A stretch of DNA of 64,000 nt from Cheiracanthium punctorium (GCA_038373885.1 JAWZYV010006213.1:372001-436000), one strand, 5' to 3'. Positions 35,867 through 49,010 are shown, numbered from the stretch's first letter. Numbers and translations are program-made. The notes: generated by a model from the letters alone, not told the origin.

Positions 35867-36534
35867 TCATTGGACGGTTTAGAATTTTTTTAACTCCGAA
35901 CATATTGAGCCTTTTAGCCGAGGACAGCTCCAGCCTGAATTTTCGGAGGGGGCCACTGGACTTTTTAGATTAACCCAAACTGTTTAAAGCGCAAACTGAA
36001 TGTGTGAAATCGTATGAGAACGTGTGAAATCCAGGTCAGGAGGGGGGTGGGCCCCTATGACCCATTCGCTGGAGCTGCCTTTGCATTTAAGTAAAATATG
36101 ATTGAGTTTTACAAAAACATCGTCTACACATAAAAGTGTGGCGGTGGTAAAGTGAAATTGTGCAAAACTGGTCATAATAGGTGGTCAGTTTAGCAGGCTC
36201 CACCAACGTGGTGGTCCTACTTTTGACAGAAAAACTTTATTCATTCTCAAATCAAAAAATTTAATGCTCTACTCTATGGCCGAATTTCGATCACTGGCAG
36301 ACAGCTAGTAATCTTAAAAAGTTCAAGTTCAATACAACCATACCTTTTATAGTGGTTTCCTACACGCATTTTTGGTCTTAGAATGTTTTTAGAAAATGTA
36401 TAAAAAATAAAATATATGTTACTTGTAATTTTCAGAATCTGGATCCGTTTCATATTCAAATTAGAATGATTTTATTTGATTTTTTGCGTGTGTGTTTTCT
36501 ATACTTTTCAGCTGCAACCATGCTAATGAATATA
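35867..36534. other. Spacer, no recognised feature
   Basis: A somewhat GC-richer stretch at 35920-36080 has no domain. The frames at 35984-36175 and 36274-36459 look like chance. Confidence 0.45.
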
Positions 36535-37570
36535 TCGTGTGTTTCAAAACATATGTTAAAGTGATAATCTTTTAAACCGTAAGTGATCAAAAAATACTTT
36601 CAATTAGAAAAATTCGTCAAATTAGGGGCAGCTTTCAGATATGGCAATTTTTTAATGGGCTTGTATACATATTTTAAAACGAAATTTAATTTTTATACGC
36701 CCAATCCCTTCCTATCATTTATATTTAGAAAAATTTTGTTCTTTGTCTAAAAAGGTAAATTAAAAAAACTCCATGACTCCAAGTGAAATAGTTTCCAGAT
36801 AATGCAATTTGAAAATTTTGGCCTTTATCGCCAAGCAGTATGGGGATGTCCCAAAAGTGAGAAAATGTAATTGCTTTACAATTGGCGTTAATTTATGTTA
36901 ATAGTCACTCGATTTGCACAGTTGACTTAATCGCAATTTAGCAAGCATTTTCCTATAGCACATGTTTGACAGTTTCTAGTGAAATTTACCACACTCTATT
37001 AAATCACACCATTATTTTTGTCATTCGCTTTTAAAATTTAAAATCCCTTCTCTAGAAGCGTGACGTAATTCGCCGATAATCCCCTAAAATAGTAAATTAT
37101 CACTAATTTCATAACACAGTATCAATCCCTTCAGGTGAAACTGTACTTGTAAAATTCTCACATTTGAACGCTCTTTATTGTCATTTCACAACAACGGGAT
37201 CATTATTTAACTTTTACCAACTCATAGTCTGTCCCCTACAGTAGAAATTACTTCGCCTGAAAACCGACGCCAATGCAGTAAGTGAAGTTGCGTAAGGCAT
37301 CACTTTGAATTTTACAGTTTTCGCTAACTTAAATACATCGTATTTTTAACGTACCTTTTTCGACAAAGGGCAAAATTTTTCTAACTAAAGGAAAGGAGGG
37401 ACCGCATAAATGTTAAACTTCGTATATTTTAATATGTACACAGCCCCCATTAAAAAACTACCATAACTGAAAGCTACTCTTAATTTGACGAAGTTTTCTA
37501 ATTGAAACTATTTTTCGTTCACTTACGGTTTAAAAGGTAATCGCTTCATCACCTATTTTGAAGCGCCCGG
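36535..37570. mobile_element. mariner-like non-autonomous element with TIRs of about 200 bp
   Basis: Flanked by TA (36533-36534 and 37571-37572). The left arm (ttttaaaccgtaagtg at about 36572) and right arm (cacttacggtttaaaa) are inverted over roughly 200 bp. The inner parts share caatcccttcctatcat-like and gaaaaattttg motifs with the ends of the element at 10645-13202. No transposase sequence is recognised, so it is a deletion derivative or MITE of that family or a relative. Confidence 0.75.
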
Positions 37571-37572
37571 TA

Positions 37573-38954
37573 TGTGTAAAATTTATTCTTTACACTGAAA
37601 AGAATTGTTAGGTATTAAAATGTTTTAACAGTATATTTGCTATCTGTAGACGGCATTACAATTTTTTGGCCTCTGTATTACACATATTTGATGAACTACC
37701 TGTTCAAAAATGTTTACTGTTCCATCTTTTAGTAAAGAATTAATGTACCAGACAAGGTGAAGCAAGAATGTTCCATTTCTGCCATTGATCAAGATTACGT
37801 TCTATACCGTTTGAGATCAAGTATCGCTACAAATAAAGCCTGAATGTGTAAGGACTAAAAGTCTATGTGACAATGATTGATGCAAATATTATTATGGACT
37901 CAAATGCTAAGCATAGCATTCATTGTAAAATTTAAGGTGTTTTGTTCCATCTTGCATAAAAGTGGATGAATGCAGTATTTGAAGGATTATTTTTTTTAAT
38001 GCAAAACTGTAAAACAGCCGGATAGCATAAACTGTAGGCGGACACTGTTTTTAGAGTAAAGATTTCTTGGAAGAACAATCATGCAAAAATCATCAAGCAA
38101 CAAGACAAGACGGTAGTTTTTATGCTTCTTTCTCAAAAATGGCACAGTTTTCTCTAATAAACATACAACAATTGTGTCCTTTCATAATGTTGTACCTGCA
38201 CTTCTTTCATTCTGTATTCGATTAATACTGTGTTTATGGGTACATATGCTAGTCGGCAACACTGAATAATTAGTTATTCGTCCTTTATAAAAACCTAACT
38301 TTTTCTACCCATCTTTTTTGTACAAATCCTTCTAAGGTAGGATTAAGATTATTGATTTTTTGCAAGCCTTATCTACACTCTTGGATTTAAAGGTATTTAT
38401 ACTTGTATTTCACTGAAGCTGTCATTCGATTACGAAATGGAAAATATTTTAAGTATCTTCGATATTAACACATTGCTCAATTAGGATTCCGTGACTATTT
38501 GCCTTTATGAGTAAAATTAAGTGTATCGCACTCTTAACAGGTCAATAAATCTGCTCATTAGTTTCTAGCCATGGTCCATTTCCTCTTTACATCCTATTTC
38601 GCATGATTATTAACAGCCACTTCGTTCGGTGGTCTTAAATAAAGAATTTCAGATTTTCAATTAACATCGTTTATGACGTCGGTTACAAGAACTAAGTTGA
38701 GATGTAGTAAAAAAAAAAAAGAGGGAAAGGAAGTGAGAAGGGAAGAGCTGCGTGTTTCAAGAGATACTCCTCGTGCGTAGATTGGAAAGTCGTTAACAGA
38801 AAGTGTAGATACTGTCAGCGAGATAACGATGGGCGTGTTTCATTAATTCATTCCTGAGAATAGATTTTATGCTTAGATATCAGAAGATAATATTTTTGAT
38901 ACATAAGTGCATGCATACTGAGGATGTCTCTGAATCATCATGGGCCAAACTTTA
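37573..38954. other. Spacer, AT-rich
   Basis: A purine tract lies at about 38709-38745. No coding or element signals are seen. Confidence 0.5.
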
Positions 38955-39221
38955 CCCTATTTATGCCTACTGTCCCTTTTTTGGAACGGCATTTTCGCTG
39001 TCAGTCGGAAACGTTATTTATTTTTCCTACCTTTATTCACGAGTATTGAACCTTAACTCCACAAAATATTTTAACAAGTAGGGTGTTGTCATTTCAATTT
39101 TTGAACATAATGATTTTAAAATCATACCTTGTTCAAAAACGTGATGTCAGAAACATATCTATTATTGCTGGTATTAACGTAGAATCGACAAAAGTCATAA
39201 AAACATCTGGGCACAAATGGG
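38955..39221. mobile_element. piggyBac-type MITE, copy 1
   Basis: Ends ccctatttatgcc and ggcacaaatggg are inverted. TTAA follows on the right (39222-39225) and a degraded TTTA lies on the left. The interior (ttatttatttttccta, attttaaaat) matches the next copy in the same orientation. Confidence 0.65.
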
Positions 39222-39339
39222 TTAAGGTTAGGTAAATTGTATATAAGGAAGCATATTTTTGTATAGCAGTGTGGGATCGTAAATGGAAAGTACCATGTGG
39301 TTTTAGCAGGATGGGGGGTTCCACAGATTTCCACATTAA

Positions 39340-39613
39340 CCCATTTATGCCTAGTGTCCCTTTTTTGGGACGTCATTTTCGCTATTAGTGGAAAAGGTTA
39401 TTTATTTTTCCTAGCCTTTATTCATGAGTATTTCCTCAACTCTACAAAATGTTTTAACGTGACCAAGTAGGATGTTGATTTTTCGATTTTTATGCATAAT
39501 GATTTTAAAATAAATCATCCCTTGTTCAAGAAGTTGACATTCGAAATTTATCTATTATTTCTGTTATCAGTAAAAATAGAAGAAAGTCACAAAAATATCC
39601 AGGCACAAATGGG
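39340..39613. mobile_element. piggyBac-type MITE, copy 2
   Basis: Ends cccatttatgcc and ggcacaaatggg, TTAA on the left at 39336-39339 (right one mutated). Same orientation as copy 1, 118 bp apart. The target TTAA and the CCC start suit piggyBac-family transposition; there is no coding capacity. Confidence 0.7.
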
Positions 39614-40759
39614 CTATGCTCGTAACCACTTCAGCATTTCCTGTTATTCTGCCTACACATTGCGCCCATAGAAAAATCTAGTCAGAAAAACTGGAAATGC
39701 TGGGTGAGACATACATTATATCGGAAATGGGTGGAATCCTATTGTGCCGAAACCACGTGGTATTTTTCATTTCCGGTCCCTCTTTACTTTACACAACATG
39801 CTTCTTTATACAAATTTTATCTACCTTTAAAATCTGAAACATGATTAAGGAGACAACTTTATTCCACGCAGCACTACAAGTTCTCTGAATGTCTATTAAC
39901 ATTCAGAGAACTTCAATTGTGAACTATGTTCGCCTTTTGAGAGTATATTCTCGTTCAAAAAGCATTGCCTTACATCCCGGTATGTGTATGTGTCGCGAAG
40001 CCCAGCAAAATAGTCCCAATTGATAGTAAGACGTTGAAGAAGAAAAGTTCTGAATAGATCTAGCATTGCAGCTATGTTATTTAAAATGTGCATGTGATGA
40101 GGAACTTCTGTTTACAGAATTAAGATGTGAAAAACATGCACAAAGTACATGATTAAAATTATGGAAAATAGTGCGTTATTTTAACCCTTTATTGCACGTT
40201 CGCTTCTGATCATGTGCTATTCACGAGTATAAGCTAAATTTTCTATGTCAATTTTGTGAATAACTAATTAATCTTTCGAAGAACACACAATTTGTAAGAA
40301 ATATCTGATATTTTATTATTCACATGAAGCATTTATTATCAAAAATTATATTTTATATTCGTAGTATATAGGTCTAAGTTTGACATAAGGAATTTGGCTT
40401 GTACTCTAATCCGACAGTGAACATGCTTTAACCTTTTATAAGGCCGTGGTAAAAATACTTACCACCTACGGTCTATTAAATACATACAAAAGCATCCCTA
40501 CAAAAATTTTGTAGGAAGCTGAAACAATTTATAGTTAAATAAATAAACAAACTAATAAAAAAAAAAATTCAATCATCAAATAAACCCTTTTGGCTAATAC
40601 AACACTTATGCTATTCACACACTCAAAATCTATAGAACAACCCACTAACTTTTTATATTTTCACGTAGTTAATAATTTTTGTGCGTGCAACATTTTGCAA
40701 TGAATTTTTTAGATCATAAAATGCCTCGTTCTAAATAAAACCAGTGAGTTTACTGGAGT
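39614..40759. other. Spacer, no recognised feature
   Basis: AT-rich. A short inverted match (agttctctgaatg / cattcagagaact) lies at 39878-39911. Nothing else is supported. Confidence 0.45.
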
Positions 40760-42370
40760 GAGTGGCTAACCTGATCCCACAGATCGGCTATCCTGACAGT
40801 TCTGTCGTCCTCGACTGAAACTTGAGTCATTTTCCCCAACGCTTCATATATCCTGCAGCACTGGATGTTTTATTTGGACCTTCGTGATTTCCTGCCTTTT
40901 CTACTTCGTAGCAATCGTTTGGCTTTACAACAGATACTCTATGAAGTCCGTGAAATTTTTCTTTCAGCTTTAAGCCAGAACCCAATTGGGTTCTTTTGAT
41001 TGCGACTATATCACCAACTTTATACTTCTTTGATTCCTTTCTAGACTTATTAAATTGTTTCTTATTTTCTTCTTGAATTTCATGATGTTTTCCACTTATA
41101 GCTTCTTCACTTATGGCTTCTCGTTCTTTCATCATGTAGTTCATGTATTCATCTTCTCCTTAATTCTCAAGTCATTCTTATCTTTCATTTTAATTCCTAT
41201 CAATAATTAAAAAGGAGTGAATTTCGTACTTCTTCTATTAGAACTATTGATAAATCTCTGTACGTCGGCAACGTACTTTTACCACCTTTAACCGTCTTAT
41301 TTAGAGAGTTTTGACAGGCCTGGAATCAAGATGGCATGCGTTCTTTCGACCTGTCTGTTCCCCCTATTCAACCCGGTTGTCATCTTTATGTGTTCAATAC
41401 TTTGCTTTGCACAATATTCTTCAAATTCTACAGATGTGAATGCAGACCCCCCTGTCTGATATTATTATTGAAGGATTACCGAACACTAATTGTTGTAGTT
41501 TTAGTTTGTCCATGAGGTCTTCGGCTGATGTAGACTTAACAGGATAAAACCACGCAAACTTCGTGAAAGCATTTGTTACGGTGAAAATACATTGGTATCT
41601 TTTGTCTGTAGATGGCAATGGGCCAATGTGATCAATATGGTTAGTACTGAAGGGAAAGTTTTCCTTTGGAATTGGATTCAAAAATCGTTCGGCTTTACCG
41701 CGTTTCTATTGCGTAAAATACAGTCAATACAGTTTGCTATTACCGTCTCGACTTGTTTTCTCAATTTTGGAATATAGAACTCTTGCTTTACTAATTCTTC
41801 TGTTTTGGAGACAGCAAAGTGCCGCTGTTATGCATCTTTTTAATGATTTCATTTTGCATTTCTTCAGGTACTACTAGCAACTCTCTTCCATTTTACCTTC
41901 TGTATAACGCATTATTCTTAAGGAAGTATCGTCTCCCTTATCAACTAAGGTTTTTATTGTTTTTATATGTTCATCCTGCTCTTGTGAAGTGATAATTCTG
42001 GCTGTTACCCCATTTAAAGATCTAGTGATGATCAGAACTGTGTTTCGACTCAGTGCATCCACATGTTTCATTGGATCTGCTGTTCGATGTTCGATTTCAT
42101 AATTAAAGTTTTCTACGAATAAAACCCATCTAGCAACTCTTGCCGCTAATTCCTTTTGGTTCAACGTTTTCTGAAATGCCTGGTAATCAGTAATGATCTT
42201 GAATTTTGAACCTAGCAGATAGTTTCTGAATTTTTTTAGGGCTTCGATTATTGCGAGTACCTCTAATTCATAACTGCAATACTTTTCTTCTTGTGGAGTT
42301 GTCTTCTTACTCATATATTGCATAGGATGAAATTTTTCATCAAGACACCTGGTACCATACGTTTTGTAAC
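40760..42370 (-). mobile_element. Ty3/gypsy LTR retrotransposon fragment (RNase H to integrase C-terminus)
   Basis: The remaining part of a pol gene in the order RNase H, zinc finger, integrase core, integrase C-terminal domain. No LTRs, gag, protease or main reverse transcriptase remain within the block. The order and the C-terminal chromatin/GPY-like region place it in Ty3/gypsy. Confidence 0.88.
40827..42323 (-). pseudogene. gypsy pol remnant: RNase H and integrase, frameshifted
   Basis: RNase H: KKTTPQEEKYCSYELEVLAI, then TDYQAFQKTL and DALSRN (41874-42323). Integrase zinc finger: HFAVSKTEELVKQEFYIPK with CIDC (about 41710-41830, one frameshift). Integrase core: first Asp in IDHIGPLPS, second in IISDRG (41421-41681), and a glutamate in RQVERTHAIL near 41310. 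C-terminal part: YKVGDIVAIKRTQLGSGLKL, then HEGPNKTS and MKRW (40827-41144). All three catalytic acids can be found, but several frameshifts and stops break the frame. A complete protein would degrade RNA in hybrids and insert the cDNA. Confidence 0.88.
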
Positions 42371-42544
42371 CACTTTAATTGTTCTTCTACGTCTATAAAA
42401 TACTAGTATAGACATCTGTCGATTTTTAGGAGTATTTATACATTGATTGCAACGATATAATTCAAGCTATTGTGTGTAGATGTACTTACTGTTCATATTA
42501 TTGCGAAAACTGATTGAAATTTAAACAGTAATCTTTCGAATGTA

Positions 42545-43043
42545 TTGGGTTGGCAACAAAGTAATTGCGTTTTTCCGTATGTCAATATTTCGCCTGGCCA
42601 AAACTACTGAAGTTAATTATGCAAAATTTGGCACGTACGTGAGTTCTTCAACATAAGTGCTAGATAAGAGAGCATTTTCCAAAATTCGTAATCTTAGGGG
42701 GGTAAGGGGCCAAAAAGTTCTTTTCACATATTCCGCGTGATCTCAAATAAAAATAGAGATATCCGTGAAATTCTTTCTGTAAAATACAGCAGTCACGAAT
42801 ACCTAAAAATTAATTTCAGGACATTTTTAATATTGTCCTCTAAGGAGGATAGAAGCGAAAAAAGGGGGAGGGTGGCCATCTTTTATGGACGAAAAAAAAT
42901 ACTGCCAGTGAAATTCTTACTTTAAAATGTAACAAATATGAAGCGTATGTTCAGGCACAGCTTACCTGTAATTAAAAACTTGTTGAAAACTTATTTGCTT
43001 GAATTTTACACAAGAAAACGCAATTACTTTGTTGCCAACCCAA
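42545..43043. mobile_element. mariner-type MITE, 499 bp
   Basis: Near-perfect inverted ends ttgggttggcaacaaagtaa (left, and inverted on the right), extending to tgcgtttt, flanked by TA at 42543-42544 and 43044-43045. These ends match the terminal-repeat style of the cecropia/irritans-like mariners. The interior has no transposase; the two short open frames inside are not conserved proteins. Confidence 0.9.
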
Positions 43044-43845
43044 TAGTTTTGTTTATTTTAGAAAATCAACAAAAAATAGTTAGCAAAGAGTTTTTACTCG
43101 GAAAAAATGACTGTGTGTTGGAGTTCGTCCTACCATGATATGATTTGAATACTAAAATTTCAAAATAAATGCCAAAAATGTATAGCTAAGTCCCTATGTA
43201 CCGCATATAAAGCTGATATAAAAAAAGATTTCTAGTAAAGTATTAGGTTATTATTTTTTAAACTATTTTTCCGCAAATAATAATCACTAACATTATCACA
43301 TATATACATTTCAGACACAGAATAAAAAATGAGCCTTGTAGGGTTAAGATTACTTGGCCAGTGGTCTTATTATCATTGAAATTGAAAAAGAAGCATATGT
43401 TTTGCAGTTTTATCTATTGCATATGAATCCATGTTGAACTGGACGGAACAAGAATACGAATGAGCTCGCTTTGAAGAACGCGCACGTATGACCTCCTGGT
43501 ATGCATTCTCATGCTGCGTTTAAACAGCATGAAAAAACGCTTGTGCAGCCTTAACTTAAGTTCCAATATCAGTATTTTCCCAAGCAAATTTTAAAAATGT
43601 TTTGTTTATTTGAACTCTCAAAATCTGTTTCTGAAATTAATTTCAATTATCACATAAATGAGCAACTGTTATAATAAAGTTCATTACCAAATTGTGTTGC
43701 AAAGCAACAAAAAAGAGGATTACCCTAATAATAATTTTTACTACTGGCTTTTTTAAATTCTATTCTGGAAAAACTTCTTACACTAATTTACTGAAACAGG
43801 AAGTGCTGAAGCTGAAAACGTTATCTTAAATTCAAGTTTTGCTGC

Positions 43846-44464
43846 TTAAATCCAACTCTTTTTTTCTGTATTTCTGAAATACGACATCTTTTCATCATAC
43901 TTTTTGCGAACTTCAGAAGCAATCGTTGTAATTTTCCCCCACCCAGTTTGAAGAACTTTACAAATGGCCTCCTGTCCATCGTTTCTTAAGATAGTATACA
44001 CTAATGGATTGATGGCTGTAGTTGAGAGCATCAATATCAAATAGCACGTGAGCAACCTTCGAGAAAACAAGCCATCCTTACGATTTATGAAACTAAATTT
44101 CCCAACGAAATATGGAGCTACAAAAGCGTAATACAAGATGACCAGAATGTAGAAACTTCTGAGAATCTTCTTGTCACATTTAGTAGAAGCTGTTGGATTT
44201 CTTGCATGGTATTCTTTAGAACTTGTTTGAGATGAAACGGGATTCCGTTTTCTGACTGCGTAGATGACAGAAATATTAGTGCCCAACAATAGAAAAGACG
44301 GAACCCCAAAACAGAAGTAAGCATCCGTATAGGAAAAATACTTTCTTCCACTAGTCCATCTAGGAGAGCACATCAGTTCCCAGGCGTTGTAAGATGCACT
44401 TCCTTTGTCGATGAGACTTGCTGAGAGAATCAAGCTAAATATCCATATGATAGCAACGGTGCAC
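43846..44464 (-). CDS. GPCR terminal exon A2 (TM4-TM7 half)
   Basis: Unit-2 counterpart of A1: acceptor tattgtgcAG|G at 44464, phase 2, TM4 VAIIWIFSLILSAS, cysteine in WELMCSPRW, TM5 FGVPSFLLLG, TM6 FVAPYFVGKF, TM7 NPLVY. The tail extends four residues past A1 (ending KKSWI). N2+A2 is 1026 nt, or 341 residues plus stop. Substitutions relative to A1 cluster in loop 2 and around the TM5 entry (for example E to G, A to D, W to G), a region that often contacts ligand. The intact frame and conserved splice site argue that it is functional. Confidence 0.85.
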
Positions 44465-45161
44465 CTGCACAATAAAAAGATTTGTTAAGTCGTTAATTTA
44501 CACAAGTTTAAAATATATCAAATGTGCCATATTATATTGTGAACGATTTTAAACCCACTCGTTCACGTTATTTTAATATTTCAATAATTTAGTATTTTTT
44601 TTTCAATTATTGATAGCCGTCATTTTAAAATATTTGCTACAATAAATGAATAAAACAGGGACCCTTTATTCATTTACCAATTATATTAGATATCATCGTT
44701 GTGATAAGAATGCTGTCAAAAAGTGTACTTCCATTTCTTCTTGAAAATTTGAATCCAAAACCTTAATAGCCCAATTAAGTCATGCTAATGACTTAGCAAG
44801 ATGTTTAGTAGCTTCAAAGATGTGAAGTGAATAATACAAGGAACTAAAACTAAAGTTTTGTTAAAGAACAGTATGGGTATTTCACAAGTTAAATGATTGC
44901 ACTTCCAACGATAAGGTATTAAATGCAGCTCATAAATCTAATTTCTTCAAACTAAGGATCTTCCTTTTCTCAATTTAAAAGACTTTGTAACAACCAGTTC
45001 ATAAAATTTTACTTTGTACTATATTCTTACTCTTTCTCTAATTTAATTGTTCAAAAATTCTAAATTTCAGAATTAAATCTAAGAGGAACGCTAAATTCTT
45101 CAAATCACATTTGTAAAGGGATTTAAAGAGGCTCCATAGCCTACAAATAAATGATAAGCGA
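44465..45161. other. Non-coding DNA shared with unit 1
   Basis: Aligns with 17489-17694 and 18033-18540. It contains the empty site of the foldback element (agggaccctttattc near 44660). Confidence 0.6.
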
Positions 45162-46439
45162 CCCTAGTAGCAATAACCCATCGGTCAATGAGAGGCGGGT
45201 GAGTTTAATCCGAGGAGAAGGAGCAATGGCCGATGACGACTTTTCATCCAAAAAAGAGGGTAATTTTATCGGCAACTGGTACAAATTGTCCGCTCGGGGG
45301 GCCATAATACCGATCATCGTTTCCCGATGGCCCCGATGAAATAGCGAAAAGAAACCGAGAAACTGTTTAAAATATATTTGCTAATAAAAAATAAATGACT
45401 GGCAGAAAAATTTTCATAAAATGTCCGTTCTGTTTATTATGTTTTCGTTCTTTTTATGCTAACTTTCCGTTTTTCTGTAAAAAATTCTTCCTCTACCGGG
45501 CACGAAATCTCAGCGTACGGAGTCACAGACTAGCGCTCTACCACAAGGCGATACAGACTTATCAGGTATCTGCCAAGATTGAAGTACCGGTTATTTTAGT
45601 CTCAGATTGGGATTTGGGGTGAAATTTTGACAAAGTGCTGTTCAGCTATTATTAATAATAGTCAAATTATTCGACTGGTAAGAAATTAATTTCACTTTTT
45701 ACCAATGTATGTAAGTAGCAACAACATTCAAAATTAATAATTAAAAAAATATTGCAAATTGTATAGGAATTTTAGTGTGATTTTAACTTTCATATTTCTG
45801 GGATAAATTTTAGAAATTAACTGATTTGTGTTCTTGCTGTTTACATTAAGGAGGTTTCAAAACAGTTGCTCATTTTAATGAAGTTTCGGTTATTTTTATA
45901 AAGGAGCTGACGCTCAAATAGATTTTCTTTTCTTTTAACACATTTTTTTAAATTATTTAAATATTACAAACGATTTTATATAATAAACACTTACGCATTT
46001 TGTGTAAATATTTCTTTTCAAATTTAAATTTTGTGGGAGGGGCCAAGGGGGGTTACCAACCCCCGCCCCGTCCCAACCCCAATATAAGAAATTTGAAGTA
46101 AATTATGCGATTAATTCAAGAATTGTTTAAAATTTCCCTTAGATTATGCAAAGGCACATCTAAATTACGCAAATATTTATAGGAATTTAGGTAAAATGTA
46201 AACCACTGGGACACCTGCAAGGCCCGATGACTATATAGCTGCAGTTTCGGATGAAAATTTGTTTGTCGGTTTCCCATCGGCGATATTGCTCGTCTAGATC
46301 ACCTCTATGCACGAATAAAAAATCATCTATTGCAGAAAATCAAAAGTGCTCTTGCCGATGTCTTAATTCGATGAGTCTGTGAATTAACGATGAGTGGATG
46401 AACGCACATGCAGAAAACGAGCAGTCATTGCTACTAGGG
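45162..46439. mobile_element. 1.28-kb TIR element of unknown superfamily, unit 2 only
   Basis: Ends ccctagtagcaat (45162) and attgctactaggg (to 46439) are perfect 13-bp inverted repeats. Unit 1 lacks the block (atgatgccatagacag near 18533). The target duplication is unclear. The interior is rich in cgatg/catcg words, with a C/G-rich tract at 46030-46080 and a tRNA-like stretch at 45485-45553. The short plus-strand frames show no domain, so this is non-autonomous. Confidence 0.7.
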
Positions 46440-48627
46440 GAAACAGATTAATAGATAGGGCAATTCCGGTGGAGTCGCCGCTTCCGGGACAAAGCCGCGC
46501 CCTTATATTTCTTGTCGATAAATAGCAGTCAGACGCACAGTATAGGTGCGCAGTGAGATTTCCTTAACTAGTGTATAGCTTGAACCTGTTTTAATGTTTT
46601 ACCTCTAGTTATGCAATCTTATTTTGAAGTAAACGCATGATTTCACTATAAAAACTTCTAAACACGTTATGCTTGTATATTAAGTACTTTTTTACACTAA
46701 TTACTGAATCCATGCATGATTTCGAGTCAAAATTAAGTGTAGCACCTGTATAGAGTAATTTGTATATGGTTACGACGTTTTCCGTTGTTAGGACATGCAA
46801 ATGTGATGTGTTTACGTCTGTACCGTACAAAATGGGATAGATGCCACACTGTCATTCCGGTATACATGCGGCAGTTTCTTTTGTACGGGACGTCGCAATT
46901 AGAAAGAAATAATATTTTCTCACCGTGTCTTATTTTTTTATATTACTGAATTTATGTTACTTGAGTATATTTGCTGGATTTGATTAACGGATTGATATTA
47001 ACTTTTTTCTTTTAATTTTACACGAATTGACCAAGTTGGGCATGTTACTGGTCGCTATTGTAATTGTAATAATTTTGCATTTTAATGTTCTGACTTAAAT
47101 GAAATATGGTTTTTAAAAACCGGATAAATTGTTAATTTGTTTACAGATTTTATTAGAAACGCCCACATTTAAAACAAAGTAAAACAATGTTAAAACAAAT
47201 AAAACAATGTAAACACTATTTTAATCTTTTTTTTTTCAATCTCAAACATACTGATGTTACGTTGTTCATGAAACAACAATTAAAATACAATTAAAATGTA
47301 TACGAATTTAATTTTAGTAGTGAACTAAGTAGGCAGACTAATATTTATTTAAACCTGCTGTAGTACGTCTCTTTGTACTAATTTAGTATCTTTTTGTTAT
47401 TAAATATATAATTATAATCCAAATATGAATATTTTTACGAGTTTTTTTTTTCTATTTATTTGTTATTTTATTCTGTTCTTATGACAGACGCGGCATACTC
47501 CCGCACAAGAGCGGCGCCTCACCGGCTATAGAGTGTTTTAGAAAAAAAAAAACTGTTAATAAAATAGTAACTTTTTTTTCGCAGCACACATGTTTTATAT
47601 TTTACTATAAATAGCACAGCATCATTTATTTTTCTGCAGTCTGGGATTTCTTTACTAGAATTCAAACAGATACGCGACTTAAGTCCAGGAATTACCCTAT
47701 ATGTAAATATAGACGTACATTCTACTCTTACTTCTCTTGCGCGTGCATTATATCTTTTCAAAGTAAAAAATTGTAACTTATGTGAAATGATGATTTTTCT
47801 GCCTCATAGCATACTTTTTTTCCAAGCATGAATGATTGGATAACCTTTGGATTGATTTGTGCTCTGTTAAGAGAAATCGATCAACTTTCGATTTCTTCCC
47901 ATCTACTACTGCTGTTTATAGCTTTAATATAACTGCTGTGTCAGGAACATAAGTTTATAATGCTCCGAAGTTCTTCATGCTTCTACGCAAAATACTCTGA
48001 TTTCTTCTAGTTTTGTACAGCATACATTTATTCTACCGTCAGTTACTTACGAGTATGAAATTGTACACTTTTCAATAGCGCAGGTAAAACTCTATTATTA
48101 GTCTAAACTTGGTAAAAATAATACAGTCATTATACACTATTATGATATAATGGTACTGTTTGTGCATGTAAAAGCTCTTTGTGCCTCTAATGTCCTCAGG
48201 ATTCAAATTATGTCTCTAGGTGAACCATCAAGTTCAGGTCTCTCATCTGGAATTCGTTTCAAGTAGGATGATCAAGTGTCATGTCGATTCCTAGAGGCCC
48301 GAATAAGGCATTTCCATATTAAAGTGGCTAAAGCCTAGACGTTAAGTCTCATCGTTGGAATGAGGGGGGGATATATAATTCAAGCAATTATTAATCGCAA
48401 TTGATTTCTTTTGCCTACAGAGGAAATATTCTGTAAATGTAAATCATTGTTATGTTGTCCTTATTCCTTTAAAAAAGCTCACATGGTTCCGTGCAAATAA
48501 TTTTAAGTTTCATTAATTTTGCTAAAAGGTTAGATACAATTAAGAACTGTCAAAGCAAATAATCTTAATTTATATGATATTCCAAATGATAACTACGAAA
48601 CACACCTTTACAACTATTTACTTAATA
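46440..48627. other. Non-coding DNA shared with unit 1
   Basis: Aligns with 18545-19331 and 21575-23004. It contains the empty site of the hAT-like element near 47210. No protein is conserved between units here. Confidence 0.55.
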
Positions 48628-48633
48628 TTTTAT
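48628..48633 (-). terminator. Polyadenylation signal for exon B2
   Basis: AATAAA on the minus strand, conserved with 23005-23010. The distance from the stop is longer than in unit 1 (about 360 nt) because of the insertion at 48827-49010. Confidence 0.55.
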
Positions 48634-48826
48634 TGAGAAAACAGATTTGCTAAAACATAATAATGTTAATTACTTTACAATCAGGGAACAAAATGTAAAG
48701 TAAAACTTAATTTGAATGCTGCTGATAAAACAAAGTACATAGTTTTTGCTTGACTAATTGAATTTTTTACAGTCACAAAAATTTGTAAGTGACAAAAAAA
48801 GAGTGTCCTTATGTCACTCAAATATT

Positions 48827-49010
48827 ATTCACATCGCGATTGCTAGTTACGGTTGCTAAAATGCTATACTACAATCACGTTGACACTGTACACACTGTTC
48901 TGACTTGTGGGTTAATTATCTAAACAAAATAAATTCTTTGCTTATACATGGAATGGTTCATACTGATAATTATACGATATTTCCGAATTTCTGTTGTTAA
49001 CATGGAGTTG
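48827..49010. other. Insertion of about 180 bp replacing the 3' end of exon B2
   Basis: Unit 1 reads straight from cactcaaatatgacat into gagataacag. Unit 2 has about 180 extra bases here, and the new sequence supplies the last codons and the stop of B2. No inverted ends or target duplication are evident. Confidence 0.6.

Noticed and set aside
45485..45553. Functional tRNA gene
   Set aside because: Only A/B-box-like words are present; no complete cloverleaf with acceptor stem could be drawn.
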